Source of the DNA: Cucumis sativus
Taxonomy: Eukaryota > Streptophyta > Magnoliopsida > Cucurbitales > Cucurbitaceae
Direction of reading: 5' to 3'
DNA length: 64,000 bases
Assembly: GCF_000004075.3 (NCBI RefSeq)
Contig: NC_026655.2
Span: 744,001 to 808,000 of the forward strand
Part shown: positions 53,596-64,000 of the stretch, piece after piece
Numbering within the stretch: position 1 is the stretch's first letter
How the letters are laid out: every line of letters begins with the position of its first letter
Translations under genes and position numbers: made by a program
Notes under the pieces: model-generated
What the model was told of the DNA's origin: nothing
Databases searched by the model: none
The model's input: only the letters and a program-made list of their open reading frames with translations

Positions 53596-55500
53596 AGAAA
53601 AAATAAACAATATATTGTTCATACCTAAAGAGAAAAACAGCCGACACTGGAATATGAAGAGTCGAGAGACAATTTGATACCTTAAAAATAACCTCTTCCA
53701 TGAAAAGGAGTGAATTAGTTTCGTCGATTAATCTAGATGAAAACAAGGCTTGTTTATAAGTGAAGTATTCAATAATATCATTTAAATAAAACAAACTACT
53801 CAAAAGAGTACTACAGATCTAGCATTATGTTATACATATAAACTACTATTAAAAAATAAAATTCATCGTGTAATTTTTTTTACAGTCATACAAAACTCTC
53901 TTTATCGATCTAATTACAAAAAAAAAAAACAATTGTTGGTATCTTTTTATAAATAAAAACAACAAGTACATGCATGCATGTTGATTGTATTTACTTTTAT
54001 AATAAACAATAAAATATACTCAAATCATGCATTTTGATAGTTAATACATAGTGCTAGTTAGCTACGGTCGTTTTGACTAGTTTTAGTTAAATTGGGATAA
54101 CCATATTAACCGTTTACATTCAAACTAATCCAAAACGGATATTAAAGACGGAAACATATTGATAATAATTCAACAAATTCCCAAGACAAAGACAAATTAT
54201 AATCATATAATATCGCTTTCAATCAATTAGTTACTAACACTAGTCATAACTTCCAAAATTCCACTAAACAAAGAGAAATAAACAAAACCACCAACAACTT
54301 TAATTTTCAATACACATGGATTTCAACTGAATAAACTAAGTACAAGTTTTTTCTTTTTTTATAAATTAGGTGAAAGGTTCAAACCAACATTGTCTAACGT
54401 CAGTTTAGTTAAGTTTTTGTTAATGTCTAATTAAAAACGATACGTAAGAGTAAGTTTGATAATTGATTTGTTTTTCTAGCAAAAAAAATTATATGTTTAA
54501 ATCAAATCTGTTAATTAACGAGAGATTACATGTTTGAGAGTGACTTTGAGATGATTAAAACTAATATTTTTATATTAAAAATTATATCAAAATACATTTT
54601 TAATTATTCAAATTTAATTTAATATTTAGTTTATACCTCTGAATGCAATTTTCATATTACCGAAAATCGTTATTGAAAAAGTAAAAAACGTGTGTTTAGA
54701 TTGTTTTAAAAATGATAAAAAGTGATATTATCATTTGAGTGTAAATTAGTATAATGGGTTGTTTCTATATACCTAATATTTTAGTATTAAAATAAATATT
54801 TTCTAACTGCAGTTGTAGAATTTAAACTCAATAATATGACATTGACAATGTTGTCCATAAGATTACCTTTTTTTATTTTCTTAACTTTAAACAACAATAA
54901 TAAAAAACCAAATTCCCTACGCTAAATCGTAAAAAATGACTCAATACAACCAAATTTATTACACTTGATTTTATGATAAAATATAAATAATTTTACAACT
55001 ATACCATTTTTTGTAATTTCCATGTTTGCTATTCAAGTTAAGACAATCATTTATTGGGTCAAATTTTTGGGAAAAGCTAGCCCATTAATCGGCCCATTTC
55101 ACACTTTTTGTGAGGAAGTTTCCAATATAATAATTAGATTTAAAGTATTAATATACGGAACAATATTTTAAAGAAATTATAAATATAGTAAGTTTGTTAA
55201 AATCTATCTGTTACTAGAGTTTATTGTATATAGTTCATAAAAATTTATTATGAATAGAAGAATGTGTTGCAAAACTTTTATATATTTATAGTTTTTTTTT
55301 TAAATGTTGCTATTATTACATTTATCTATCTTTTATAGATCATAAAAGTTTGTCATCGATAGAAGTATAGTTTTGTAAGGCTTTTTTATATTTGTAATAT
55401 TTTTAAAATGTTGCCATACAGAACTCTCTTTATCGATCATAACATTTATCTACCTCTAAAACTGTCTTTCATCACAATTATTCGAATGATTAAAAATATA

Positions 55501-55687
55501 GACATTTTTATAATAACAAAATAAATTAAAATATTTACTAGCTATTTTTTTTATATAATTGATCATTAGTGATATCCTTCTATCCTTGGCTATCAATACC
55601 ATTGAATATTTGTTATTGATATAATATGAAATTTTGCTATAGTTTTAAAATATTTTGTTAAATTTGTTATTTTTAAAAAATCTCCTT
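55501..55687. mobile_element. MITE-like element, family A
   Basis: The left end GACATTTTTATAATAACAAA runs into AATAAATTAAAATATTTA. The right end is AAATTTGTTATTTTTAAAAA. It lies 350 bp upstream of the CRAL-TRIO gene, so it may fall in its promoter. Confidence 0.6.
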
Positions 55688-56032
55688 AAAAATATATAGT
55701 AACTAAATTTAATATTGAGATATATAATAATAGTTTAAAAAACATGCAAACATAACAAAGTTTGTCCGAGTCTATCAACAATAGAAGTCTATGAATGATA
55801 TCGCTCATTGTACCGTGTCTTCTAATAAACCTTACTATATTCACCTTTTTTCAAAAAAATATTACTCTAAATTATTATCTTTAAAATTGCTATCATAAGT
55901 AATTATGGATGATATTTTATTATTGTTTAATTATTAAATATTAATTATTTTTTAAGTGAATTATTATCTCTTTGTTTGCCGCTAGTCTTTCATCTCTATT
56001 TCAACACTTCATCTTCTATCCTGCTTTCAAAA

Positions 56033-59000
56033 ATGGCGGTACGTCTAAGCCTCACTCTACGCCACCCGCTTCTTCCCACCAGTTATCCAATTCCAGTCAG
56101 AGCTACTCAATTCCGCAGATTCGCAGTTCAGAATTGCGTCTCCGATTCCGATGACTCTCGCAAGGTACTAACCTTTCACTCATTATCTTCCATTTTTACT
56201 TCGCGTTTTTGGTTCACATTGCCTTCCGAGAGATATACATATTTTCCATGATAATTCGATGTTGGACTGTTGTTATGCTTCGATTCAAATTACGCCCTCA
56301 AACTTCTTTATGTTTATGTGTCTGTGATTTGTCTGTGTTTACTTTCTGTCAATCGAGCAATATGTGGCCATTATTGTGTTACGGGCAGTTATTTGAAGAT
56401 TGGGCAGCAACTTTACATCTGGTTGATCGTGTTGTCTATGCAATGTTGTAGTGTTGTGTGTTTGGATTCAAATTATGGCCTCAAACTTCTTTATGTTTAT
56501 GTATCTGTGATTTGTTTGTGTTTAATTTCTGTCAATCGAGCAATATGTGGCCATTATTGTGTAACAGGAAGGTATTTGAAGGTTGAGCAGCAGGTTTACT
56601 TCTGGTTGACCGTGTTGCTTATCTGTATAAATTTATATGATGATACACTGGATAGTTTATGGTTTGTGTTTTGAAGTGATGCAGCTTGTCTTGGAAGTGA
56701 AGGAGAAACTCGAAAGAGAATATTCTAGTCTTCCTCTTGGTCGGAATGGAAGGGACGACGAAGAGATGATCCTCTGGTTTCTGAAGGACCGAAAGTTTTC
56801 TGTTGAAGACACGGTTGCAAAATTAACAAGAGCTATTGTATATACTTGGAACCACCCCTCTTTTTTTATTTTATAAACATTACATCTCTTGTTCAATTGG
56901 CATCACGAAAACTGAATTTTCTGTAATAGTTATTTTTGAAATGAGATCAAGATCAAAGTTTTACACGGATTTTATTAAAATTTTAGTTAATGAGATATGA
57001 TAATGTCATATCATAGCAATTTGTTAAAATAATTATATGCTTTTCATTTTCCCTTCTATCTCAAAAAGAACTGGCGTCGGGAATTTGGAGTAGATGAATT
57101 GTCTGAAGATAAAGTAAAAGAAATGGCTGAAACTGGGAAGGCATTCATCCATGATTTTCTTGATGTCAACGACCGGCCAGTACTCCTTGTCGTGGCTTCC
57201 AAGCATTTACCTGCAGTAAGTTTCGTGGTTACCTATTGGTATTTAAAACTTTTCTTGGTTTGAAGTTTGAGTCAATTACCCAATGCTGTCATTATCATGG
57301 GTCATTTTTAGTACTACTGTCTTCCTTTGTAATTGAAGAAGTACTCCTTTGTTATCATAACTTGATAGCTTATGCGCTGTAATTTATAACTGTCCATGAA
57401 TTGATAATGCCCCTACTCCTCCCTCCTCCATGAATGGTGAAGTTTGACCTTATGACGTGCAATATGACTTATGTCCATCCTCAATGGCACTTTTATTTGT
57501 TTATAGCTATTTTTATAGTAAAACTATGTTTTCGTCTATATCTTAATTGAATTTACTCTCTTAAGATGAATTTTGACTTTGCTAATAACTCGACTGCAGA
57601 TCCATGATCCTGTTGAGGATGAGAAATTGTGTGTGTTCTATGTAGAGAAGGCACTGAGCAAGCTTCCACCTGGAAAAGAAGAAATACTTGGAATAGTTGA
57701 TCTTCGAGGTTTTCGTACTGAGAATGCAGATCTTCGGTTCTTGACATTTTTGGTAATTTTACAAGCTGAAGTTATCATTTTCCATATATAATAGGAACTC
57801 AGAAATAGTATTTGTAAGTTTTTGCTGCGATTCATTTGCTAACCACCTGGCACAAGTAGTATTATTGAAAGTAGAGACGAAGAACAAACACAAGTTTTAT
57901 GTGAAAACCTTAGTTTAGGGAGAAAAACCATGGTGCAAATCTTTCTTATTATTTTCTTATAAAACTAAGGGGAGCATTAATTTATAGGCGATAGAAACCT
58001 AATTAATATAATGAAAGATAATTCAGACAACATAAAAAACTAAAAAACTTTGGGCTTTCAACATACAACAAGTCTACTAATTCTAACTAGCAGAACTATA
58101 TGATCTGTACACATTTTACATTTTTTAGTCAAAAGTTTTCTGCTCACTTTTCTAGGAACAGGAAGCAGCCATTTGTATAATAGTTGTCTAGGCCAATCAT
58201 TGATTTCAAGCATGAAAATTATATTGCATTTTTCTTTTCCACAAAAAAACCACTTAATATATTTATTAGTATGCTAGGCTTGCAGCTGCAAGGATGCTTC
58301 ATTTAATAGCTAGCACTATAGCTCAATTCTTAGTGTGAAAAATGGGATTGAGCGGGTAGAGCAGTCCTTTGGCATATTTGATTGGAAAGGAATCTTCGTA
58401 CTTTTGAAGATGAGTCTTCTTGTTTTGAGATTTTTTGTAGAAATGTGCAGCACACTGCTTTTTGATGGTGCTATAACTTATAAGCACTGGAAACTTGTTT
58501 GTAACTATAGCTCACAGAAAAACTCTTCTTTAGTTTTTTTTCGTTGGTTGGATATCCTCTTCCCCCAGCCCTTAGATGATTTTCTTCTTCTATTTGGAAT
58601 ATGCTTATGTTTCTTGTCAAAGAAAAAAAGAAAAGAAAGAAAAATGGGATATTCTTCCCAACTTCTCCTTTCTCTCTCCTGAGGGCTCTATGTTTCCTGA
58701 TTCTGGTGGGTTAGGGGGTTGTATGGGGTCAAGATTTTTGCGTTTTGATCGCTACTTTGTCATTTATTCTTTGTTTTTGTCTGATCTCTATATGCTCTTT
58801 TTCCTGGCAGTTTGATGTGTTCTACTTCTACTATCCAAAACGGCTAGGTCAAGTCCTCTTTGTAGAAGCTCCATCTGTGTTCAGACCACTATGGCAACTT
58901 ACCAAGCCATTACTAAAATCGTATTCCTCTCTGGTATGCACACTTCCATTCCTTAATTTTGGTTATTCATCTAAAAATAACTCAATCACATAAAAACTTG

Positions 59001-59197
59001 GCCTATTAAGTTTTATTAAGCTGTTTGGAACTGTTGTTTGTCTTCAAGCCCTATCCTACATCCTTATAGTTTGCTCGGAGTATTTTGATAGTTTTTGTAA
59101 TTTTTTTTCATTTTTGAAGGTGAGATTTTGTTCCGTAGATACAATAAAAAAGGAATACTTTACTGAAGCTACACTGCCCGCCATCTTTAAAGACTGA
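56033..59197 (+). CDS. CRAL-TRIO (Sec14-like) domain protein, organelle-targeted
   Basis: Six exons in phase, all GT-AG: 56033-56164, 56685-56837, 57069-57215, 57600-57752, 58811-58933, 59120-59197 (261 aa). Residues 1-44 ([20 protein letters not shown], rich in Arg, Ser and Thr and poor in acidic residues) look like a chloroplast or mitochondrial transit peptide. A CRAL-TRIO N-terminal helix region follows ([19 protein letters not shown], about 70-90), then the lipid-binding fold ([61 protein letters not shown]) ending in TLPAIFKD. Such proteins bind a small hydrophobic ligand such as a phosphoinositide; the ligand is unknown. It resembles the short Arabidopsis Sec14-like protein At5g63060 as I remember it. 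Intron 1 contains a 183-bp tandem duplication. Confidence 0.9.
56259..56631. repeat. 183-bp tandem duplication in intron 1 of the CRAL-TRIO gene
   Basis: Two adjacent units with a period of 183 bp (ATTCAAATTA starts at 56283 and 56466). Long stretches are identical, such as CTGTCAATCGAGCAATATGT. The period is a multiple of three, and one frame (56270-56674) stays open through both units. Confidence 0.85.
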
Positions 59198-59535
59198 GGA
59201 ATTAATGTTGTCACTCTCAGCAAACAGGTCCAAATTAGGTTGTATTAAGACAAGCGAGTACTGAAAAGATTATAAAATTCCACCTGTTCATATTTTGGGA
59301 AATAAAAAAGAAGATTCTTTCAAGTACATTTGATATTCACTTTGCTAATTGTGAGGCTACATTTCTTCAGAGGTGAAGGTCCGTTAACGCTAATAAGCCC
59401 ATGGAACTTGTAAGTTTCTGAGTTCAGTCACATTTCTTCATGATTTTCAGAAAGCTGACTGAAAATTGAAATGTATGTTGATATCTAAGTTGAATTAGAG
59501 CTGGAGTCTTCATTTTTTATGTTTGTATTTATTTG

Positions 59536-59770
59536 GTTAAATTTCAATTTGGCCCCTAGGGTTTCAAGAAAGTTAGAATTTGGTTCTTATAACTATAAAA
59601 GTTGGAACTTATCCCATATGGTTTGATAAAATCTTCGTGACTAGTCCCTACCCTAGGGACTATTTATGTGGATTTTACATAACTATAAGGACTAAATTCT
59701 AATTCTAAATCATAAGAACTAAATTCTAAACTTTTTTTTCAAACAATAGCACCAAGTTTACAATTAACCT
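59536..59770. repeat. Dispersed retroelement-like repeat segment
   Basis: Contains GGCCCCTAGGGTTTCAAGAA, AAGTTAGAATTTGGTTCTTA and ATAAGGACTAAATTCTAATT. Related wording recurs at 61144-61275 (AAGTTAGAATTTAGTC, GAATTTAGTCCTTCGG) and more weakly near 22475 and 28320. Nature uncertain. Confidence 0.35.
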
Positions 59771-61049
59771 ATTTATTTTTATTTATTGACAACAGGAATT
59801 CTGCATAATCAGGTCCACTGTTGGGTCTTTCTACAATATGACGCGGACGCTCTGATGGAGAAAATATTTCATAGCAATGAAAAAGTGTAGAATTCAATTT
59901 TCCCTCTCAAATTCTATGTTTTGATTTGATACACAATGAGGAATCCAGAGATTTTCAAGTATTCAAACGTGGACTGTGGAGGTAAGTGATTCTATCTAAA
60001 AGAAGTTCAAAACTTCAAACACACGAATATTTATTCTTGTTTCATTTTAAATTATCACGAAGTGTTTTTTCTTTCTTTCAATGTGTTCTAAATTTACAAA
60101 AACATACCATATTGCATAAATTCCTCAAATTATAACCTCGCAATTGTGCAAGGCTTCCTTTCTTGTTAGGAATAGAGCCTTTTAGTTGTAATTAAGAACA
60201 AAGTCAGAAGTGTCTTTATTATCTTAAATCTGGGGCCCTACTCATAAAAATGACTAACCGTTGTGGCCAATTTCCAAAAATACATATAGTACATAAGAAT
60301 ATTAGAGTTAACTTAGCGTTTGTTGTCTGTACACTTTTAAGAAGATTTTGGGTTCTTCAAGTTTAGTCTACAGACATCGATATATGGAGTATGGAGTGTC
60401 TATTACTTCTAACACTCGCCTTTTATGTTATGTGGAGGTACTTGTGAATGTCTTAAAAGACAGATTTGAATCTCCATCTTATTAAGCTCTATAAAAAAAT
60501 CAACAGATAGTGGGAATTGCCACAAATTGTCATATTTGACATCTCTTCCACTTGAGTCAATTGGTACTAAGATTAAGATTTATCATCATCTTCCTTTTTC
60601 AATTTGTTTATTGTCAGTGAGTGTGAAGTTGAGTCTCAAATAAATACAAATTTTTAGCAATTAAAAGTCATCTATTCAGGACATCCATCCAAACCAAAAA
60701 CATCAAATAGTGAGAAAACTACAATATGAAAATAGACTCCCCAGCTTCAGCATTGCTTGTTTTTTAGATAAACCCTATACAATATTTAAGGTAAAATAGA
60801 GCAAAATTTTAACAAAAACAATTAATATGAACAAAAAAATACAATATAACTGTGAGATGGAAGTTCATGTACTTTCTGGGTAATCCTTAGAATGATTTCT
60901 TTATATTTTGCTCGTTTTGCTTTTGTTTCTTGCACTCATTCTGTCGTTTTTGTTATTTTGATTTATTGCTCTTATACACCTTGGGTCAATATTTGTTTTT
61001 CAAACTCACTAATTTAAGTGCATGTACCCACCTTTGTAGTAAAGAAAAG

Positions 61050-61145
61050 TTGTCTAGCGTAGCTCAACCAATTTACGAATGTTCGACTAAAAGGTATATG
61101 GTTCGAACTTTCCTTACTCATATTTTACTTAAAAAAGCAAAAGGT
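61050..61145 (+). mobile_element. Probable SINE remnant with tRNA-type Pol III boxes
   Basis: An A-box-like TAGCTCAACCA at 61060-61070 and a B-box-like GGTTCGAACTT at 61100-61110 are spaced as in tRNA-derived plant SINEs. No cloverleaf of a functional tRNA can be drawn, since the acceptor arms do not pair, so it is not a tRNA gene. Confidence 0.45.
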
Positions 61146-61660
61146 TAAATTACATAGCTCATCCCTAATTCCCGTGATTTGAAAAAAGTTAGAATTTAGT
61201 CTGAATGATTATATAAATTCGAATTTAGTCCTTCGGATTTGAAACCTCTTTACAGATTTGAAATCTTTAATCCATCCAACGGTTTTCTACTTCAATTTCG
61301 TTACCAGCGTGGCCATAAAACATGGACAAGGACGTTGAACAATTTCTGTTATATTACTTCCTACTTTTGTAGAACAAATCACGGGTTGTTGGTGATTTTT
61401 TCTCTAAATTAACATGATTTTATATTGTTATTACAAGTGTCGGTCTAAATTCTTAAATTATAGGAAGGTTATATAGCAAGCAAATAATAAGTTTATAGGT
61501 ATATAGGTTGAATTTGCATATTTGTCTTGGAGGATTTCTCAAAATGGTTGTGCATATAGTAATCAGACTCAAAATATTTGTCAATGTAGCATAATTTAAA
61601 AGAACTTGTAGTTATATAACAAAATTTAGACCGTTTTTGAAAAGTGTCGTTAAGGTATAA

Positions 61661-61734
61661 ATTTTCATTTCTATTTAAGGTATAAATTAATACTCAATTT
61701 TCATTTCTATTTAAGGTATAAATTAATACTCAAC
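61661..61734. repeat. 36-bp perfect tandem repeat, two copies
   Basis: Units begin TTTTCATTTCTATTTAAGGT at 61662 and 61698 and read on through TATAAATTAATACTCAA in both. They are followed by unique sequence. Confidence 0.85.
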
Positions 61735-63159
61735 CAAGATCCTAATAAAATTTTAAATATCCAAAGAAGTTGTGAAGGTAAACTTATTTTGAATTAATTT
61801 GGTGTGTTTGATCTTTTCTGAAATGAGTTTGCTTGTTTTGTAAGTTTACAGGTTAATATCTGCTCACAATTTTTCTTATTCAAATTTGAGAAACATAAAT
61901 AAACATATAGCCTTTTTCAACCCTATACTCTGTAGATATATGTTTTCTTAGTCAAACATTACTGTATTGATTACATTCATACCACTTCAATTCATATTTC
62001 ACCACTGTCACTTATTATATTTGGTGGACCCAAGTTCCCTCAAATATTAATGAGATCATTAAATTTTAATATTCAATTTTTCACAATACAATAGTATTGC
62101 ATTATTAACGACTAAATGTAGAGATTTGGAGATTATACTCTTAGTTGAAAATTATATGGTAAAACATCCTAATCTATTCGAGATAGATCATAGTGAACTA
62201 TTATATATGTTTGTTATGATATAAATAGACACTGTATATTGCTATCACAGTTCATTGTAAATAGTCATTCCATGTTGAGCACTTTATACAATTAGCCGTG
62301 TTCCCTTGTGCCATTTTGTCCATTTATTATTCTAACATCACCTTAATGAGCATCTATACTTGAAGAGTTGTGCCCAATATTAAAAGGACACAAATTGACT
62401 TCTAAACTTAAATAGTACCTTTTTTTTATACCCGAACTATCTATACATAAATGTATGCATCGATTCAATATGTGAAAGCACCGATACCCAATAAATGTGT
62501 CTTGTAACACACGTTGACATCCTCATGTAGATTCGCGTTTCAAACATTGATAGGTAAAGTGTAGACACTTACTAAAAACGTAGAGAGTTATATTCTTATA
62601 CTATTAATGAGGCAATGAGATTTAAACTTACAAACACTCTTTGTTGATAAATATCCAATACTATCTTACCGATAAAACTATTCTCATCAATTAATAAATA
62701 TTGCTATGTAATCACTCTCAAAGTCGAATGTTTGATGGATAATCCATAAATTATCATACATGCTTAAATTGACCGCCAAAAACCACCTAATAACCTATTT
62801 TAGAAAAGTAATTTAACCTAAGTTATCATATTAAGAAAAATGCTAATCCCACAAGTATGTATGTTAAAAAAACGATTTTAATCAAAATAGGGAAATTAGT
62901 TGTTAAATCATGATGATCATTCAAAAGTAAACAAATAAATAAAAAAAAAAAGATTATAACATAGTAACGTTAACTTTATCCGAAAGAAAACTGTGGAATT
63001 ACCGAAATTGAAGGCTAATTTTTTACAAAGTTTTAAGTTTATCTTCTCATATTCTTATGAATTGAAAAAGATAAATTATTTATATATATAATAAAAAAAT
63101 TAATAAAGATAAATTATTAGGAATTATTAATTTCTAATATTATCAATTTATCACAGGCA

Positions 63160-63470
63160 CGGCAAAGGCAAAAACAAAAACAACTCGTCGTTCATCCTCG
63201 AACTCTTCCTCTGCTATCTTCCCCTTTCCGCCCGTTCGTTCATTCCATATATTATTGCTCCGATCGCAGGCCCATCACTCTCGACTTCACGTTTTTCATT
63301 TGCCAAGATCTCCTAGCCGGAACCCCCATCGCGATCTTCCACCGATTCCGTGGTTCCGATTGCTTCTTTTTCTTTCCCTCGCTTCCATTTCTGAAATATC
63401 GACCAGCTACTTCCGCCCCCATTTCTTCTCTAGGTTTTGCACGGAGCATTTGAACCCTATTTCATCTCAG
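63160..63470 (+). other. Probable 5' untranslated exon of a gene running off the right edge
   Basis: Composition switches abruptly at about 63160 from AT-rich to pyrimidine- and CpG-rich sequence (CTCGTCGTTCATCCTCGAAC, TTCCCCTTTCCGCCCGTTCG), as in plant promoter-proximal leaders. It ends in CTCAG|GCAAGT at 63470, a perfect GC-donor consensus, with a weaker GT donor at 63542. A T-rich, intron-like stretch then runs to the window end. The 84-codon frame at 63255-63509 has no recognisable domain. An ATG at 63988 is too close to the edge to judge. Confidence 0.4.
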
Positions 63471-64000
63471 GCAAGTTGTTCTTCGCAAATTTCATCATTA
63501 ATCGTCTAGCAAATTTCGCGCGTTTGGTTTTTGAGCAAAAAGGGTAAACTAGTGAGAAATAAGAAATGGATGAAGTATGGATTATAACGGAAAATATTTT
63601 ATGGATTATTATGGAAATTTTTTGTATTTATATGTTTGGGTATTTTTCTTTTCCTGGATTTTAATCGTGTTTAATTAGTTCGGAAACTACTCGCGGTACT
63701 AGGGGTTTACGTAGTTGTTTAAAGGGTTGGAGGCGGACTGGTTTAGTTTCTATTACTTTGTTATGTTCTTCAAATCTGTTTGTTTGAATTTTCTCCATCG
63801 ATTTTTTTATTGTTTAGCACTTGCGTAGCGATAATTACATGTATATTGTTTTCTATTCCGTTTTGAGTTCACCGGAATGTTTGAATCGCGACAGTGAGAA
63901 AGGTTTTGAACGGTCGTTAATTGAGCGGCGGGTGGGACTGATTGTTTCTTCTGGGAATCAGAAAATATTCAGTTTTGGATTGCAACAATGAATATATTTG

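Larger units (their letters stand above)
48444..56032. other. Intergenic region rich in short repeats, no supported gene
   Basis: The first few hundred bases are the promoter and leader of the neprosin gene, including a TATATATA tract near 48720-48733. The rest is AT-rich and carries two family B repeat copies, at least three family A copies, a diverged 63-bp duplication and a hAT-like remnant, each listed. Open frames here encode low-complexity or unrecognisable peptides. Confidence 0.65.
59198..63159. other. Intergenic region, no supported gene
   Basis: Begins with the probable 3' untranslated region of the CRAL-TRIO gene. It contains two tttagtcc/aaattctaa-type retroelement-like segments (59536-59770 and 61144-61275), a tRNA-like promoter remnant at 61060-61110 and a 36-bp tandem repeat at 61661-61734. 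No frame looks like a protein gene. Confidence 0.6.

Noticed and set aside
61060..61110. Possible tRNA gene
   Set aside because: Only the internal boxes are present; no acceptor, D or anticodon stems can be formed.

Overview
This window is nuclear DNA from a flowering plant. All the genes are of plant type and contain introns. Coding islands sit in very AT-rich intergenic DNA full of AT microsatellites and short decayed transposon-like repeats. The style of the intergenic repeats (copies containing AGCAAAATAAATTAAAAT with hairpin-like ctatca/tgatag cores) and the protein sequences remind me of Cucurbitaceae such as cucumber or melon. That placement is recognition, not proof.

Seven protein-coding genes can be assembled exon by exon, with every exon phase checked: (1) + strand 9327-14087, a TIC32/retinol-dehydrogenase-like short-chain dehydrogenase, 8 exons; (2) - strand 16968-14808, the kinetochore protein SPC25, 7 firm exons and an uncertain last exon; (3) + strand 23515-27574, an LRR receptor kinase of the RGI (root meristem growth factor receptor) type, 2 exons, 1132 aa; (4) - strand 37887-33108, the AAA+ ATPase CDC48, 9 exons, 819 aa; (5) + strand 38352-42502, a JMJD4-like JmjC oxygenase, 9 exons, 481 aa; (6) - strand 48443-45388, a secreted neprosin-domain (DUF239) protein, 7 exons, 406 aa; (7) + strand 56033-59197, a plastid- or mitochondrion-targeted CRAL-TRIO/Sec14-like protein, 6 exons, 261 aa. 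A pyrimidine-rich, promoter-proximal block at about 63160-63470 looks like the 5' untranslated exon of an eighth gene that continues beyond the window.

The genes do not form a pathway. The clear local organisation is the divergent CDC48/JMJD4 pair, which share a 464-bp intergenic region with three site II (TCP-type) elements, and the convergent SDR/SPC25 and JMJD4/neprosin pairs. SPC25 has its own cluster of four site II elements, as is usual for cell-division genes. The long gaps (1-9.2 kb, 17.2-23.5 kb, 27.6-33.1 kb, 48.5-56.0 kb, 59.2-63.1 kb) hold no gene I can support. They hold several families of MITE-like repeats, a probable SINE remnant, microsatellites, and two isolated G-box-rich islands with no gene attached.

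I found no new multi-gene system. The points most worth a second look are: three introns that can only be spliced with GC donors (two of them in one gene); an 81-codon upstream ORF in strong initiation context whose stop overlaps the CDC48 start as ATGA; the orphan G-box/TCP island at 32.0-32.5 kb; a 183-bp tandem duplication in the CRAL-TRIO intron that preserves an open frame; and a pure 17-codon serine microsatellite inside the SDR coding region.
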